A stretch of DNA of 15,600 nt from an uncultured Eubacterium sp. GTDB lineage: Bacteria > Bacillota_A > Clostridia > Lachnospirales > Lachnospiraceae. Under the pieces are notes generated by a model. The model ran no database searches. It was not told the origin of the DNA and saw only the letters and a program-made list of their open reading frames with translations. The position numbers and the translations under genes were made by a program. Position 1 is the first letter of the stretch; every line of letters begins with the position of its first letter. Shown here piece after piece: positions 15,576 through 15,600 of the stretch. Where the stretch lies: contig CAOKJJ010000120.1 of the NCBI GenBank assembly GCA_948468465.1, positions 1 through 15,600 of the forward strand, read 5' to 3'.

Positions 15576-15600
15576 GCTGGATGAGGGGCGGGGCCTGGAT
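15576..15600 (+). repeat. Hairpin element B1, partial (5' arm only)
   Basis: Identical over 25 nt to the 5' arm of B0 at 296-320 and cut by the window edge. If it matches B0 in length, the element should end near 15811, closing a composite unit of about 700 bp. Confidence 0.75.

Larger units (their letters stand above)
15092..15600. repeat. Right copy of composite divergent-hairpin repeat (A1-spacer-B1)
   Basis: Same architecture and orientation as the left copy: A1 complete (15110-15349), AT-rich spacer (15350-15575), then the first arm of B1 (15576-15600) running off the window. The outer end (15092-15109) matches the outer end of B0 in inverted orientation, through an A/T-run. The spacer differs from the left spacer mostly by transitions and has more A/T at many of them. 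No gene is seen in the spacer. Confidence 0.85.

Overview
This window reads as a chromosomal segment of a Gram-positive, low-to-moderate GC Firmicute, most likely a gut-type Lachnospiraceae/Clostridia. The evidence is strong GGAGG-type ribosome binding sites, housekeeping-sigma promoters with 17-bp spacers, classical hairpin-plus-U-run terminators, and the gene families present (xpaC/telA pair, 7TM-type hybrid histidine kinase, TrkA/TrkH, Cof-type HAD phosphatase). The genus is inferred, not seen.

All nine supported genes lie on the minus strand, so transcription runs from right to left. A clear promoter (14979-15007) opens a closely spaced series: xpaC-like (13577-14917), telA-like (12415-13560), a Cof-type HAD phosphatase (11571-12353), trkA (10162-11517), trkH (8642-10129), a membrane EAL-domain c-di-GMP phosphodiesterase with a degenerate GGDEF domain (6578-8590) and a hybrid 7TM sensor kinase (4335-6545). 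Gaps are 16-61 bp and I see no U-run terminator between them, so they could form one long transcript. A methyl-accepting chemotaxis protein (2365-4068) then has its own promoter, an unusually long leader of about 180 nt with two abutting hairpins, and its own terminator. An MBOAT membrane O-acyltransferase (605-2110) follows, preceded by five 14-bp tandem repeats and closed by a strong terminator. The block combines envelope-stress genes, potassium uptake and signalling (c-di-GMP turnover, phosphorelay, chemotaxis receptor). A functional link between these is inferred only from gene order.

The most interesting material is in the two non-coding ends (1-604 and 14918-15600). Each carries the same composite repeat, about 15.28 kb apart in the same orientation. 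A unit consists of two divergently oriented copies (A and B) of a roughly 240-nt foldable element separated by a 226-228-nt AT-rich spacer. Each complete element (B0 at 296-531, A1 at 15110-15349) has perfect terminal inverted arms of 27 or 33 bp, a second internal helix of 29 positions, and small apical hairpins. A and B differ in sequence at many stem positions, but nearly all stem changes are compensated on the other arm, including a 2-bp change in stem length. This covariation points to selection on a folded RNA or single-stranded DNA. A 57-codon reading frame crosses both cores, but substitutions fall evenly over the three codon positions, so it is probably not a protein. I cannot name this element family. 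It is the best candidate here for something undescribed.
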